A stretch of 64,000 bases of DNA, taken from contig JAGTXO010000001.1 of the NCBI GenBank assembly GCA_019448385.1, positions 1,302,001 through 1,366,000 on the forward strand. The letters are read 5' to 3'. A model generated the notes under the pieces. That model was given only the letters and a program-made list of their open reading frames with translations, had not been told where the DNA came from and ran no database searches. Shown piece after piece: positions 19,400-29,848 of the stretch. Each line of letters begins with the position of its first letter. Within the stretch, counting starts at the first letter, position 1. The position numbers and the translations under genes are program-made. This stretch comes from Diacronema lutheri (lineage: Eukaryota; Haptophyta; Pavlovophyceae; Pavlovales; Pavlovaceae).

Positions 19400-20824
19400 A
19401 TGGACCTGAACGATATGAACGACTCGGCTCGGGGGCCGCGGCAGCAGCGCGAGCCTGACATGTGGGAGATCAACCAGTCTGCGCGTGGGCCGAGCAGGGA
19501 CCTGCCACGCCTACCCGCCACCGCGTTGGGCGCCAACGCCGCACGCGGCGGCGCCGTGCCGATCGTGCGCGCGCCGCCACTGCCGCCGCCTCCGCCGCCG
19601 CCGCCGCCACCTCTGGCCGCGCTGTTCGCAACGGCGCTGTACGACTACGCGTCTAACGACCCGTCGCACCTACCGTTCAAGGCAGGCGTGACGCTCGAGG
19701 TGCTTGACGATCAGGAGCCGTGGGCGCTCGGCCTGCTTGACGGCAGGACGGGCTGGTACCCCGCGGGCTATGTGACAAAGCGCCTCTCGCCGTCGTCTAA
19801 TTCGGAGTCATCCTCCTACCTGGCTGACGCCGCGCCGCCACGCCTGGCGCGCGAGGCTGCGGCCGCGCTGCAGCGGCCGGCGCAGCAGGAGCACGCGGAC
19901 GCGCTTACGCCACGCGCGGGCAGCGACGAGGATGCGGGCGGCGGCGCGAGGAAGGGCCGCGCGCAGCGCCACGACCGCTCGCCGCCGCGCTCGCCGTCGC
20001 GCGACGGCGCGTCGCCACGCGCATCAAACCGCATTCGCGCCTCTGGCTCGCGCGCATCAATCGCGCGGCAACAAGCTGTGCCGGCTGAGGAGCTCAGCCA
20101 ACCGCCGACGCGCGCGTCCACGCGTCCGCCGTCGCCGCGCCGCGGCGGCGGCTCGCGACCCGAGTCGCCCAAGGGCATCTTCGGCCGTCGCGCGTCGACG
20201 CCCGTCCACCGCCGCGTGCTGCCCGCCAACTACGTGTGCCCGTATGCGCTCAAGCACGGCGAAGCCAACGTGGGTGCACAGGTGGTCAACTGGGCGAGCG
20301 ACGCGACAGGCACTGAGCTGCCAATGGCGAGCGCGACGGACGCGGGCATGCACGAGGCGCTCAAGAGCGGCGTGGTCTTGTGCGAGCTGGCAAACGCGCT
20401 CCGGCCGGGCATCATCCGCCGCATCGAGCGCAAGGACGCGCCCTTCCAGATGCGTGAGAACATCTCACGCTTCCTCGCGGCTGCCAAGGAGCTCGGCGTG
20501 CCCAACAACGAGCTCTTCGACGTGCCCGACCTCTTCGAAGCAAAGCAGATGCGGCAGGTACGGATCTGCCTGTATGCGCTCGGCCGCGCCGCGCACGACC
20601 TCGCCGAGTACAAGGGTCCGTGCCTCGGCAAGCCAATCAGCCACGTCGCCGGCGCGCACAAGCACTCGAGCTTCAAGGTGGACGCGAACAATGGGCTCTG
20701 GGGCAAGTCGGGCGGCGCCTACCGGCCAGACGCGGGCAACGACGCGCGCATGCGCTCGGCCACGACGACAGGCCGGCCAGACGCGCCCACCGCCGAAACT
20801 CTCGGCCTCAAGCCGCGGGTCTGA
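19400..20824 (+). CDS. SH3 domain plus calponin-homology protein
   Basis: Single exon, 474 residues. After a short N-terminus and a Pro run comes an SH3 domain at about residues 74-130 (ALYDYASNDPSHLPF, then GWYPAGYV). A long Ser/Arg/Pro-rich disordered linker follows, and then a single type-3 calponin-homology domain at about 300-415 (HEALKSGVVLCELANAL, FQMRENISRFL, FEAKQMRQVRICLYALGR), like calponin/transgelin. It is likely an actin-associated adaptor. An SH3 domain with one calponin-type CH domain in this order is uncommon. It is divergent from tomosyn, with 181 bp between start codons. Confidence 0.88.
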   Translation: MDLNDMNDSARGPRQQREPDMWEINQSARGPSRDLPRLPATALGANAARGGAVPIVRAPPLPPPPPPPPPPLAALFATALYDYASNDPSHLPFKAGVTLEVLDDQEPWALGLLDGRTGWYPAGYVTKRLSPSSNSESSSYLADAAPPRLAREAAAALQRPAQQEHADALTPRAGSDEDAGGGARKGRAQRHDRSPPRSPSRDGASPRASNRIRASGSRASIARQQAVPAEELSQPPTRASTRPPSPRRGGGSRPESPKGIFGRRASTPVHRRVLPANYVCPYALKHGEANVGAQVVNWASDATGTELPMASATDAGMHEALKSGVVLCELANALRPGIIRRIERKDAPFQMRENISRFLAAAKELGVPNNELFDVPDLFEAKQMRQVRICLYALGRAAHDLAEYKGPCLGKPISHVAGAHKHSSFKVDANNGLWGKSGGAYRPDAGNDARMRSATTTGRPDAPTAETLGLKPRV

Positions 20825-20839
20825 ACCCCCGGAGCACTT

Positions 20840-20880
20840 TCACCTTTTTTTTTCCCCTTTTTTATTATTTTTTAAGGCCC
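20840..20880 (+). terminator. T-rich 3' flank of the SH3-CH gene, candidate polyadenylation region
   Basis: A strongly T-rich stretch (runs of T with a TATTATT core near 20862) begins about 20 bp after the stop at 20824, in a region otherwise above 70% GC. It lies between two convergent genes. Confidence 0.35.
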
Positions 20881-20948
20881 TCCCTCGTTCACGAACTGTT
20901 CAAGGCCCGTGGCTTGCCAAGAACCAGCCGTGCCGCGCGCGCGCAGAC

Positions 20949-22632
20949 CTATCCCTCTTGCCCAAACTCGGCTGTAAATTGTGTGTAGCGCTCGAGATCG
21001 TTTTTGCTCACGGTCGGCCGGGCGTTACGCAGCACTTTGAGGAAGTCGTTCTGCGCAGCGACGCGCACGGATGGCGCGCGCGCGGACGGCGCGGCGCGCC
21101 AAGCAGAACACCGTGGGCCCGTAAGCCCGTGAACGTGCGGAGGCCGCACGCACGCACGCATCGCATCGCCTCGCGCGATTGCTCGTCGCGTCTGCGCGCG
21201 CACGAAGGAGACCTCAGGTGCGAGCAGCTCGTCGGGCTTCACGTCCATCAAGCTCATCTCGCGCCCGCGCGCGTCGCCCGGCGAGCACGGCGTCCACTTG
21301 CCCGCGTCCGGCCCATCGGTCTGCTGCCGAAAGTGCGTCGCGGCCTGCAGCGCCCTGACGGGCTCCATGAGCGCGTCGCGCACGCACACGGCTACGTCCG
21401 ACCCGGAGAAGCCGTCGGTCATCTGGCCGAGGCGCATAAAGTCCGCCGGCCCGAGCAGGTGCGGCGTGCCGCCGACATGAATCTCAAACATGCGCGCTCG
21501 CGCGTGCGCCTCGGGCAGCGGGATGTAGATTCGCTTCTCGAAGCGGCGGCGGATGCCTGGGTCGAGCGCCCACGGGATGTTGGTCGCGCCGAGCACGAGC
21601 ACGCCCTCGTCGGCGCTCGTGCCCGCGCCCTGCATGCGCACGAGAAATTCGTTCTTCATCCGCCTGCTCGCGTCCGACTCGCCGTCCGATCGCGAGCCGG
21701 CGAGGGCATCAATCTCGTCAATGAAGATGATGGACGGCTTGCTCTCCTGCGCCATCTCGAAGAGGTTGCGCACGAGGCGCTCGGACTCACCCAGCCACTT
21801 GGAGACGAGGTCGGAGGAGGAGATCGAGTAGAAAGTCGAGTCGACCTCGGTCGCTGTCGCGCGCGCGAGGTGGCTCTTGCCCGTGCCGGGCGGTCCGTAC
21901 AGAAGGATGCCCTTCCACGGCTTGCGGTTGCCCGTGAAGAGCGAGGGGAAGCGGATGGGGAGCACTACCGCCTCCTTCAGCGCCTCCTTGGCGCCCTCGA
22001 GCCCGGCCACGTCGTCCCATTTGACGTTTGGCTTCTCCGAGAGGATCGACGCGTCAAGGCCCGCACGTAACTTGGTCTTGTCCGCGTCGCCATCGTCCTT
22101 CCCCGCGCCTCGCCGGTTTGTGCCCACCGCGCCCCCAGCGGCGGTGGCGGCGCCGCCCGCGTCCTCCGGACCGGTCGAGCCGCCCGACTTTTGCCGGCGC
22201 ACAGCGTCCTTGAGCTGCTCGGCACGGTCCATGTACTCGGCAATCTTCTTGCGCAGCGTCTCCTTTGTGCGCTCGTTCTTCTCGTCTGCTCGTGCGCGCG
22301 CGCGCGCCGCGGTGAGGCGGCGGACGAGCGAGCGGGCGTGGCGTGCGTGGCCGCGCGGGCTGCGCACGCGAACGCCCGCGTGCGTACACTTCAAGCCCGT
22401 GACGAAGTATTCGAGCGCGCGCTCGTAGAGCTGGAAGGCCGGCTCGTAGTGCTTCGCCTGGTCCTCCGCGATCGCCTGCGTGACGAGCTCGATCGCCTTT
22501 GGTATAAAGTTGTTGTCCTGCGCACACGCACGCGGCACGCGATGGCACGCGAGCCGGCCGTAGCGGTGGCGAGCCCGCCACACGTCAACCGCCGGCGAGT
22601 CGCGGCCGGGCGTCACCCCGCCTGCTCACCAT
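20949..22632 (-). CDS. VPS4: VPS4 AAA ATPase of the ESCRT pathway
   Basis: Four exons: 22632-22630 (the ATG only), 22517-22388, 22285-21204 and 21050-20949, giving 438 residues, the standard VPS4 length. Introns are 112, 102 and 153 bp with GT-AG ends. Splicing restores the MIT-domain start (DNNFIPKAIELV), the LKYEK junction and the SFNDFLKVLRNARPTV C-terminal helix. Walker A is near residue 175 and Walker B (IIFIDEID) near 234; the protein ends in the family's FGQEG. VPS4 disassembles ESCRT-III in endosomal sorting, abscission and membrane repair. Confidence 0.95.
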
Positions 22633-22699
22633 ATGCGCGCCACGGAGGGACGAGAATGGGCGCCACCGCCCTTTTCTCGCTTGGGCCGATCCGACCGGC
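22633..22699. promoter_or_regulatory. 67-bp divergent promoter, VPS4 / glycosyltransferase
   Basis: The VPS4 ATG at 22632 and the glycosyltransferase ATG at 22700 are divergent and 67 bp apart. The sequence is GC-rich and without a clear motif. Confidence 0.4.
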
Positions 22700-25393
22700 A
22701 TGCTGCCCGGGCCGAAGGCGCGGGGGCGGGCGGCATGGTGCTCGGGCCGCCGCGCGTGCTGCGCGGCGGCGGCGCTGTGCGCGGTGCTGCTCGTCGAGCT
22801 GCTTGCACACCTCCTCCGCGAAACCGACGGCGAGGCGTGCGCGCGCGCGGTCGTGTCGGACAGCCAGCTGAGCGACGCCGACATGAAGCCGGCGCAACTG
22901 CGCGCGCACCGGCTCGCCGAGTTCGAGACGTGGGCGCGACCGGAGCAGCCGACGCTGCGCGAGCTCATGCAGCTGCCTTCGTCCTTTGCGCTTCCGCACG
23001 ACGGCGCCAACGTCTCCGTGACGGTGGTGCTGAATCACTTCAAGCGCAAGACGCTGTGCGCGCAGATCGAGGCGCTTCTCGCGCAGACGGCGGTGCCGTC
23101 GCACATCTGGCTCGTGCTGTTCGGCTCGCCGATCGCTCGCACGCTCGAGCGCGTCGCGCGCTCGTACAATGACTCGCGAACTTCCATATCCGTCGTCGAG
23201 TCCGCGCTCAACCTCAAGTACTACGGGCGGATGCAGGTCGCGCTGCGAGCGCCGACTGAGTTCGTGCTCATCATCGACGACGACATGATCCCTGGAAAAA
23301 AATTCATCGAGCAGATGATGCGCACCGCGCACACGCGCGAGTACGAGCGCGCGCTCCTCGGTTCGATCGGTTGGATCCTCCCGCGGCCGGGCGCCGACGG
23401 CCGCTTTGCGTCATACCGCGAGCTGAACGGATCGGGCGGCGTCTATTTTCCGGACGAGGCGTACGGGCTGCTCGTCGAGACGGCGAGCGAGACGGACTAC
23501 CTGTGCTCGCTCTGGTTTGCGCGCACGCGCTGGCTCGCAATGATCTTCCGCGAGGCGCCGCCCACCTTTGAGACATCGGAGGACCTGCAACTGTCGCTGC
23601 TGCTGCGCAAGTATGCGCATGTGCGCTCCGTTGTGATGCCCGTGCAGCCGGACGATAAGGAGACGTGGGCGGACACGGCGCACCGGCTCGCGTGGGTGGA
23701 GGCGAGCACGACCGGGCCGGGCGCCAAGGCCAAGTCGGGCTCGAACACGCCCGCGCGCGACCGCGCGTGGTGGCTCGGGCTCGGCGGAGGCGGCTCGACG
23801 CGCGGGTTGCGCGAGGGGCCGCCGCTGCACACGCCACTGCTCCTCGTCACGAGCGAGGCGGATGCGCTGGCGCTCCGCCCGCTGTATGAGCAGCTGCTTC
23901 GCCGCGCCGACGGCCGCCTCACGCGCCGGCCGCTCGTCGCGCTCGCCGCGCCCGCGCACGCGTGCGAGGGGCTCGTCCGCGCGATCGGCGCGCCCGTGCG
24001 CGCGTGCGCCGACGACGAGCGCGCGCTCTTCGTGCTCAACCTGCGGCTGGGAGAGGCGGCGCTCGGCGGCGCGCGGCGGCCGTCCGAGGTGCTCGACGAG
24101 GTGATGGGCGACCTCGCCGGCGTGCTCGGCGCCTTCCAACCGAGCGTTCTCCTGCATGCGCTCGCGCCGCCTGCCGCGGGCGTGGCCACCGGAGCGCGCG
24201 CCTTCGAGGTTGCGCCCGACGGCGACGGCGGCAGCGCGCGCGCGCAGCTGCTGCTCGACGGGTCGAGGCGCGCGGCGGTCGTTGCGCGCGGCGCGGCCGC
24301 CGCGTGCGCGATGGCCGGTGTGCCGCTCATCCCGCTGCCGCTCGGCGAGGCGGCGGACGTCGCGTGGCTGGCGCAGCTGCCGGCCGAAGCGCTCAGCCGT
24401 TGGTCGCTGCCACGCATCTCGCTCATCGTGCGCGGCGGCGACGCGGCGCTGCTCGAGCGGACACTGGGCAGCCTGCTCACCCTCCGCCTGCTCGGCGACC
24501 GCGTGCCGCTCTGCATTCAGCTCACGCCGGACGCGCAACCAGCGGCGATCGCGTTCGCGCAGCGCGAGTTCGTGTGGGCGCACGGCCCGCGCTCCGTCAC
24601 ACGGCCAATGCGCGGCTCGGAGCTCGAGGCGATGCGCGTCGGCGAGGCGTGGTACCCTTCGGACGAGCACGCCGTCGCGCTCGTCCTCAGCGAGGGCGAC
24701 CGCCTCTCGCCGCACGCCTACGCGTGGGTCAAGTACGCTCTCCTCCGATACCGTTACGCGGACGCACCCTCCCTCGCGGCTGCGACGCGAGGCCTGCTCG
24801 GTATCGGCTTGCAGCCGGCGCCGCCACGGGCGCTCGCGCACGGCGCGCCGCCGCGCGCGCGCGCGAACGCGAGCGGTGCGCGCGAGGAGCGGCCGGAGGA
24901 GTTGGCAGCCATGGCGTCGGTTTCGCCGCCGGAGCGGTGCGCGGCCGTCCTCGATGCGCGCATACGCGAGGACGCGCTGTGCCTCATGCCGGAGAGCTGG
25001 ATCGAGTTCCACGAGGCGGTGTACACCGCGCTCAAGAGCTCTGCAGAGGCCGCCGAGGCGCAGGCGGCGAACAGTGGCACCGCGTGGCAGAGCGTGCTCG
25101 CAGCGATGACGGGCCAGAGCGCCGCGGCGGAGCATGACTCTGTTCGCTGGCAGACGCTCCTCGACAGGCTTGCGCTCGGCTCGCGCTGGACGCCGCCCTC
25201 GGCGCTGCTGCGGCCGCACCTTGTCGACACAGATGGCGTGCCCATCGCCTTCATTGAGACCGCACGGCCCGCCGGCTACGCGATGCGGCTCGCGACGGGC
25301 GCCGTCCCGTTTGGGCACGACGATCGCGCGCTGCCTTCGATCGCTGAGCTCACGCACGCGCTCGCGGGCAAGTTGAGGCCTCAAAGGTCATGA
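22700..25393 (+). CDS. plant-type family 2 glycosyltransferase, type II membrane protein
   Basis: Single exon, 897 residues. A hydrophobic signal-anchor at about 20-40 suggests a Golgi type II protein. The catalytic region (about 105-330) follows a plant glycosyltransferase family closely: VTVVLNHFKRKTLCAQ, NLKYYGRMQ, the IIDDDMIPGKKF DxD block, LGSIGWILPRP, TSEDLQLSLLLRKY and DDKETWAD. The remaining 550 residues are less conserved and may hold a second glycosyltransferase-like fold. Donor and acceptor are unknown. It is convergent with the formin gene. Confidence 0.85.
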   Translation: MLPGPKARGRAAWCSGRRACCAAAALCAVLLVELLAHLLRETDGEACARAVVSDSQLSDADMKPAQLRAHRLAEFETWARPEQPTLRELMQLPSSFALPHDGANVSVTVVLNHFKRKTLCAQIEALLAQTAVPSHIWLVLFGSPIARTLERVARSYNDSRTSISVVESALNLKYYGRMQVALRAPTEFVLIIDDDMIPGKKFIEQMMRTAHTREYERALLGSIGWILPRPGADGRFASYRELNGSGGVYFPDEAYGLLVETASETDYLCSLWFARTRWLAMIFREAPPTFETSEDLQLSLLLRKYAHVRSVVMPVQPDDKETWADTAHRLAWVEASTTGPGAKAKSGSNTPARDRAWWLGLGGGGSTRGLREGPPLHTPLLLVTSEADALALRPLYEQLLRRADGRLTRRPLVALAAPAHACEGLVRAIGAPVRACADDERALFVLNLRLGEAALGGARRPSEVLDEVMGDLAGVLGAFQPSVLLHALAPPAAGVATGARAFEVAPDGDGGSARAQLLLDGSRRAAVVARGAAAACAMAGVPLIPLPLGEAADVAWLAQLPAEALSRWSLPRISLIVRGGDAALLERTLGSLLTLRLLGDRVPLCIQLTPDAQPAAIAFAQREFVWAHGPRSVTRPMRGSELEAMRVGEAWYPSDEHAVALVLSEGDRLSPHAYAWVKYALLRYRYADAPSLAAATRGLLGIGLQPAPPRALAHGAPPRARANASGAREERPEELAAMASVSPPERCAAVLDARIREDALCLMPESWIEFHEAVYTALKSSAEAAEAQAANSGTAWQSVLAAMTGQSAAAEHDSVRWQTLLDRLALGSRWTPPSALLRPHLVDTDGVPIAFIETARPAGYAMRLATGAVPFGHDDRALPSIAELTHALAGKLRPQRS

Positions 25394-25430
25394 AACGTGG
25401 CTCGCCACCGTCGTCGGTCGTCCGTGGCTT

Positions 25431-25544
25431 TCAATTAGGCGGTTGGCGCAAGCTCGCGGGTGCGCTGCCGTGTGCGGGCTTTGCCGTTCAATTAGGCGGT
25501 TGGCGCAAACTACGCGCGTGCACTGCCGTGTGCGGGCTTTGCCG
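25431..25544. repeat. tandem duplication, two 57-bp units, at the formin stop codon
   Basis: Units 25431-25487 and 25488-25544 share a TCAATTAGGCGGTTGGCGCA start and a GTGTGCGGGCTTTGCCG end. The formin stop codon (minus strand, 25512-25510) lies in the second unit, at one of the few differing positions; the first unit lacks that stop. Confidence 0.92.
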
Positions 25545-28360
25545 TCGTGAGCGCCGGCTGCGCGCCGCGCGGGGAGCGTCGAAGGTCCGCGTTGCTCTGT
25601 GCGAACGGAATGCGCTCGAGCGCGTGCTCCACAGTCGCAATTTTGTCCACGAGTCCCGGAAGGAAGAGCCGCGCGACCGGCGCGCTCACGCGACGAGGCC
25701 CCTCATGCTCGGCGGTGCGCTCATTGAGCGCCGCATCGGGCGGCGTGGGCGAGAGGAGTGCCATCGCAAACACGTCGGGCGACTCCGCCCGCGGCATGCG
25801 CGGCGACGCGGGCATGCGCGCGAGCAGCGTGGCGGCGGCACCGATCGGCAGCGCCGCCTCAGCCGCCGCGCGAGAGCGCGCCTCGAGCGATGGCTGCACC
25901 GCCGCGCCGCTCGGCGCAGCGTTTGTCGCAGTGGGCTGCTGCGCCACGTCGGCCGCGCTCGGTCGCGCCGGCAGCTGCGCGCCGAGCGGCGCGCGATCGG
26001 GCGCCGTACCCGTGGGCGCTGCGCCCAAGGTGCTGCGCCGGCGCCAGCTCGTGGTCAGCGCTGGGCGCGCCAGCGCAGCTTCTTTCGCCTCCGCACGCGC
26101 GCGGCACTTGTCCACCGCGCGCGCGAGCGCACCGACCGTGGCGAGAAGCTGCAGCGCCTCGAGCACGTCGCGCGGCACGCCACTAGACGCGGCGTCGGTC
26201 GCGATCGGCGGCGGCGTCGCGTCGGCTGAGCCAAAGTAGGCGTCGGCTGAGCCAAAGTAGGCGGTGGTGGAGCGCAGCAGCGCGAAGAGCGAGCGCTTCT
26301 GCACCTCAAGGCGCGCGAGCCCGGCGGCAGCGCGTCGCTCGAGCGTGAGCGCGCGCACCGCGCTGCGCGCGGCATCCGACGTTGGCCGTGGCCTGCGCGG
26401 GCACGGCGCGCCCGCTCTGCTCACGGCGGCCGCGTCGACTCGAGCTCGTGCGTGCGCGACGGCCGGCGAGCCCGCGCCCTCCTGCGCGCCGTCGGCCTCG
26501 CCGATCGACGCGCGCACGAGCTCCATCTTACGCGCCTCCTCCTCGCATGGCGTGGTGGTCCACGCGAGCGCGAGCGCGCGCCGCGCCCATACCGCGACGC
26601 CGCCGTCGGCGCCGGCTCGCTCCGCCGCGCTCGACGCGGCGCCCGGTGCGCCAGCGTGCACGTCGCGCTCGAGCTCGTCCTCGTCGTCGCTCGCGTCGGT
26701 TGGCCCGTCTCGCTCGAAGGGCAGGCAGTCGAGCGCCCAACACCACACGATCGGTGCACGGACACTGTGTTTGGCCGTTCCGCCAGCCTCGCGCGCCGCG
26801 CCAACAGCCTCGGCACGTGGCGCGCCCTCGTGCTGGGTGGACGGCGGGGACGTCGGCAGCAAGCACTCAATCTCGACGTCCGCGCGTGGCGCAAATGCGA
26901 CGCCGCCGCTTGGGCCGACAAGCCCGCCACCGTTGCCTCGATTATCGAACAGCTCAGCAGCCGCGGCGAGGACGGCGGCGCGAGCGCCGCGTGCCGCTGC
27001 GCAGCCGAGCTCGCCTCCAGCATCGTTCGTTTCGTCAGCGAGCAGAACAAAGCAGACGGCGCACGCTGCGCTCACGCGAAAGCGCAGCCGCCAGCCACCT
27101 TCCCGCGCGGCCGTGGCGTGATGGATCGTCGGAGGCGCGAGCAGCCGGGCCGGCGGCGGCCTTGCGTGCGCACACAGCGCCAGCTCGGCGCGCGTGCCGC
27201 TCAGGTCGGAGCGCAGCTGCTCGAGCTGCACGATGACGGACGCGAGCGCGTCCGCGCCCTCGTCGCCGACGGGCAGCCCTCCCAGCTCGAGCGGCAGCGC
27301 ACGCAGCGCGGCCGCTCCATCTTCACTCTGCCGAATCAGGTTGACCACGTGCTCCATGAGTGATACCGAACGGTCCGTCACGGTCTTGATCGCGTCCGTG
27401 CTGCCGAGCACGCGCACGTCGAAGGCGCGCGCGCCGCCGCGCACTGTCCCGCCGTTGAGCTCGTTGCCCACGCGCAGGTAGGCGGCGAGCAGCAGCCGCA
27501 AGCCGCGGCTGCGCAGCGCGTCGCGCGCCGCGTCGGCGAGCGCGCCCAGCGTCGCGGCGGTCGCGCTGAGCACCTGCGGCAGTGAGCGGCGGAGCGCGAT
27601 GAGCGCGAGCTTGCGCGCGGCACTCGGCACGTGCACGAGCTCGCACGCGAACCGCTCGGCGTCGCGCATCCGCGCGCGCGCCGCCGCAAGCTCATCCGTG
27701 GTCGGCGGGCGATCAGCGGTAGGCGCGCCATTTGCCCCGCCGGGCGGTGCGGCGGCGGGCGGTGCGGCGGCGGGCGTGCTCGCGGCGGCAGCCGCGCTGG
27801 CGCGCGCGACTGCCACCGCCTCCGCCTCGAGCGCGAGGAGAGCGGACGCCTCATCGGGCGTGGGAAGGACGGCGAGGAGCTGCAGCGCCTGGTCGGATGT
27901 GAGGTTCTCGTCAACGTCGAGAAGCTGCACTGCGCGCGCGACCTCGGCTGTGCGCAGGTGTCGCAGCTGCGCGCGCACAATGTTGAGATTGTTGGCGCGC
28001 CGGAGGTCGAGCAGCTGCAGCGGACGTGGCGGCGAGCTGGGCACCGCGGCCTCGGCGAGAGCCGCGGCGTTGAGCGCGCCAACGTCTCCGCGGCCGGCGC
28101 CGCGCGGGATTGCAGCCGGTGGCGCGTCGGCCGCGCGGTTGGCGAATGCGCGGCGCAAAGCGACGAGGTCGTCCGCGCCAAGCGAGAAATCGGGCAGCTG
28201 CGTCCATACCGACGAATCGTGCGACGGCGCCAGCTTGCGCCAGTGCAGCGGCTTGAGCAGCGGAGGCGCCGCGCGCGCCTTGAGACTGAAGCCGACACCA
28301 ACGGCGACGGCGGCTGCGCCCATGCCGAGCTGCTTGCCCTTGCCCGGCGACAGCGGTGGC

Positions 28361-28410
<50 letters not shown>

Positions 28411-29013
28411 GCCGCCGGTTCGCGCCGTCGAGGGCGGAGGCGCCGGTGCGGCGTCGCGTGCGCCCGGCTCGGGCGCGGCGCCGGCGTGCGACGCGCTCGC
28501 GCTTGCGGGCGCTGGTGTCGGGCATAGCGCGGAGGTGGCGGCCGCATGCCCGGCAGATGGGGTCGCACGCAGGTGACTCGTGCCGCTGGCGATCGTGCTC
28601 GGCGAGAGCACGCCGTTCTGCTCCGATCGCCTGTGCTTAAGCTCCTCGAGGATGCGGATGCGCTCATCGATCGACTCGAGCGACACCGTCTCGAGCTCGT
28701 CGATGCCGGCGCGCGCGTCCACGGGCTTGTACAGGTGCTGCTGCATCGAGAGCAGGTTGATGTGCGCCGCGTGCAGCTTGCCCGTGAGCATGCTCATTAG
28801 CCGCCAGTCGTCCGCGCCCGGCTCGGAAATAATCGGCGAGACGGACGAGCCGCCAAACGCGCGCGGCGGTGTCGGGAGCCCGCGCGAAGCGAGGCCTTGC
28901 GGGAGGAGCAGGTGCTCGCGCTGCACCGCAGCATCGAGCGCGGCGTCGCGCGCGCGCGCAGCCGCCATCATCGCCTGCGCGTGCAACGCCGTGCGCTCCC
29001 GCGCGGACGACAT
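25510..29013 (-). CDS. formin (FH1-FH2) with long C-terminal extension
   Basis: Single exon, 1,167 residues. A Pro run at about 28410-28350 is the FH1 profilin-binding segment. It is followed by FH2 landmarks: PLLKPLHWRKL, the lasso/knob WTQLPDF region, LLDLRRANNLNI and a long helical body ending in the GGTVRGGARAFDVRVLGSTDAIK...SLMEHVVNLI block. Formins nucleate and processively elongate actin filaments. The C-terminal 500 residues are alanine/arginine-rich and family-specific, including a 21-bp tandem repeat. No PTEN or GBD domain is seen at the N-terminus. Confidence 0.9.
26221..26262. repeat. two 21-bp tandem units in the formin gene
   Basis: The unit beginning gtcggctgagccaaagtagg is repeated exactly once, adding a seven-residue duplication (AYFGSAD) to the protein. 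Confidence 0.9.
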
Positions 29014-29157
29014 GGATGGCCCACGGAGGGAGGTTCAAATCGCGCCTCTCAAAGGTGCCACCACGATGTGAAGAGCTTTCTACACATTACTATAGTAGTA
29101 TAGTTTGTGCCCTGTACAAAGAGCTTTCTACTCCGTACACTGTACCCAGCGCGCGCC
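29014..29157. promoter_or_regulatory. divergent promoter with repeated AAGAGCTTTCTAC element
   Basis: The 144-bp spacer between the formin and Tim10 start codons is AT-richer than its surroundings. It contains a 13-bp direct repeat AAGAGCTTTCTAC at 29071-29083 and 29119-29131, with ACTATAGTAGTATAG between them. It is a candidate shared control region. Confidence 0.45.
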
Positions 29158-29638
29158 ATGTCGGGCCAGCAAATGGAGGTGCGCTGGTCGCCGCGAGCGG
29201 CGACGAGCGCACGTGCGCGCCGTGCGAGCGCCTCGCGTGCATCCAGTGGAACCTGACAGCCACGCGCCCCATGTGTGCGTTGCACCCGTGATGCTTGCGC
29301 TCCGCCCGCGTGCCGTGCGCTCACGCGAGCACAGCTCGAGGCGATGGCGGATATGTTCAACAAGTGCGCGCCTCGCCGCGCGTGCGCTTGCTGCTGCCCG
29401 CCGCGCGGCGCTCATCTCAGCAACCTGGTATTGCACGTGCGCGTGGCGCGCCGTACGCAGGATGGTCGACCAATGTTTCAAGAAATGCGTGGCCGAGTAC
29501 CGGGAGTCGGATCTCTCCGTCGGCGAGTCCACGTGTGTCGACCGTTGCGTGCACAAGTACTGGGGCGCGCACCAAAAGGTACAGGACATCCTGCAGAAGC
29601 AGATGCAGGCGGGAGGCCCCAGCGCACGGCCAATGTGA
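29158..29638 (+). CDS. TIM10: mitochondrial small Tim chaperone, Tim10-like
   Basis: Three exons (29158-29178, 29335-29363, 29461-29638) give a 75-residue protein. Splicing yields LEAMADMFNK followed by MVDQCFKKC...GESTCVDRCVHKY, the twin CX3C motif and MADM/YN signature of Tim10. Small Tims form Tim9-Tim10 hexamers that escort hydrophobic precursors across the intermembrane space; the four Cys form two disulfides. The two intron donors (gtgcgc) and acceptors (cacag, cgcag) match the local style. Exon 1 is only 21 nt. Confidence 0.88.
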
Positions 29639-29848
29639 GCGGCTCACGGTGCGTCCACAGGCACAGGCTGGAGTTGACGGAACGTGGAGCGCGCGTGGAA
29701 GGAAGCGCGCGCCGGTCCGCGTCGCCTCAGCGCCACCCTCAGCCGCACGTAAGCGAATTAGTTCACAGCCGGGGGTCTCGCGCCTCCGGTGGCTCGTCCT
29801 GCGGGCCGGCCGCCTGCGCCCCTGCCACAGAGAGCACAGGAATCACAA

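Noticed and set aside
22518-22629. In-frame N-terminal extension of VPS4 starting with GTG
   Set aside because: The segment has intron signals at both ends and no similarity to VPS4; removing it gives the family's normal start.
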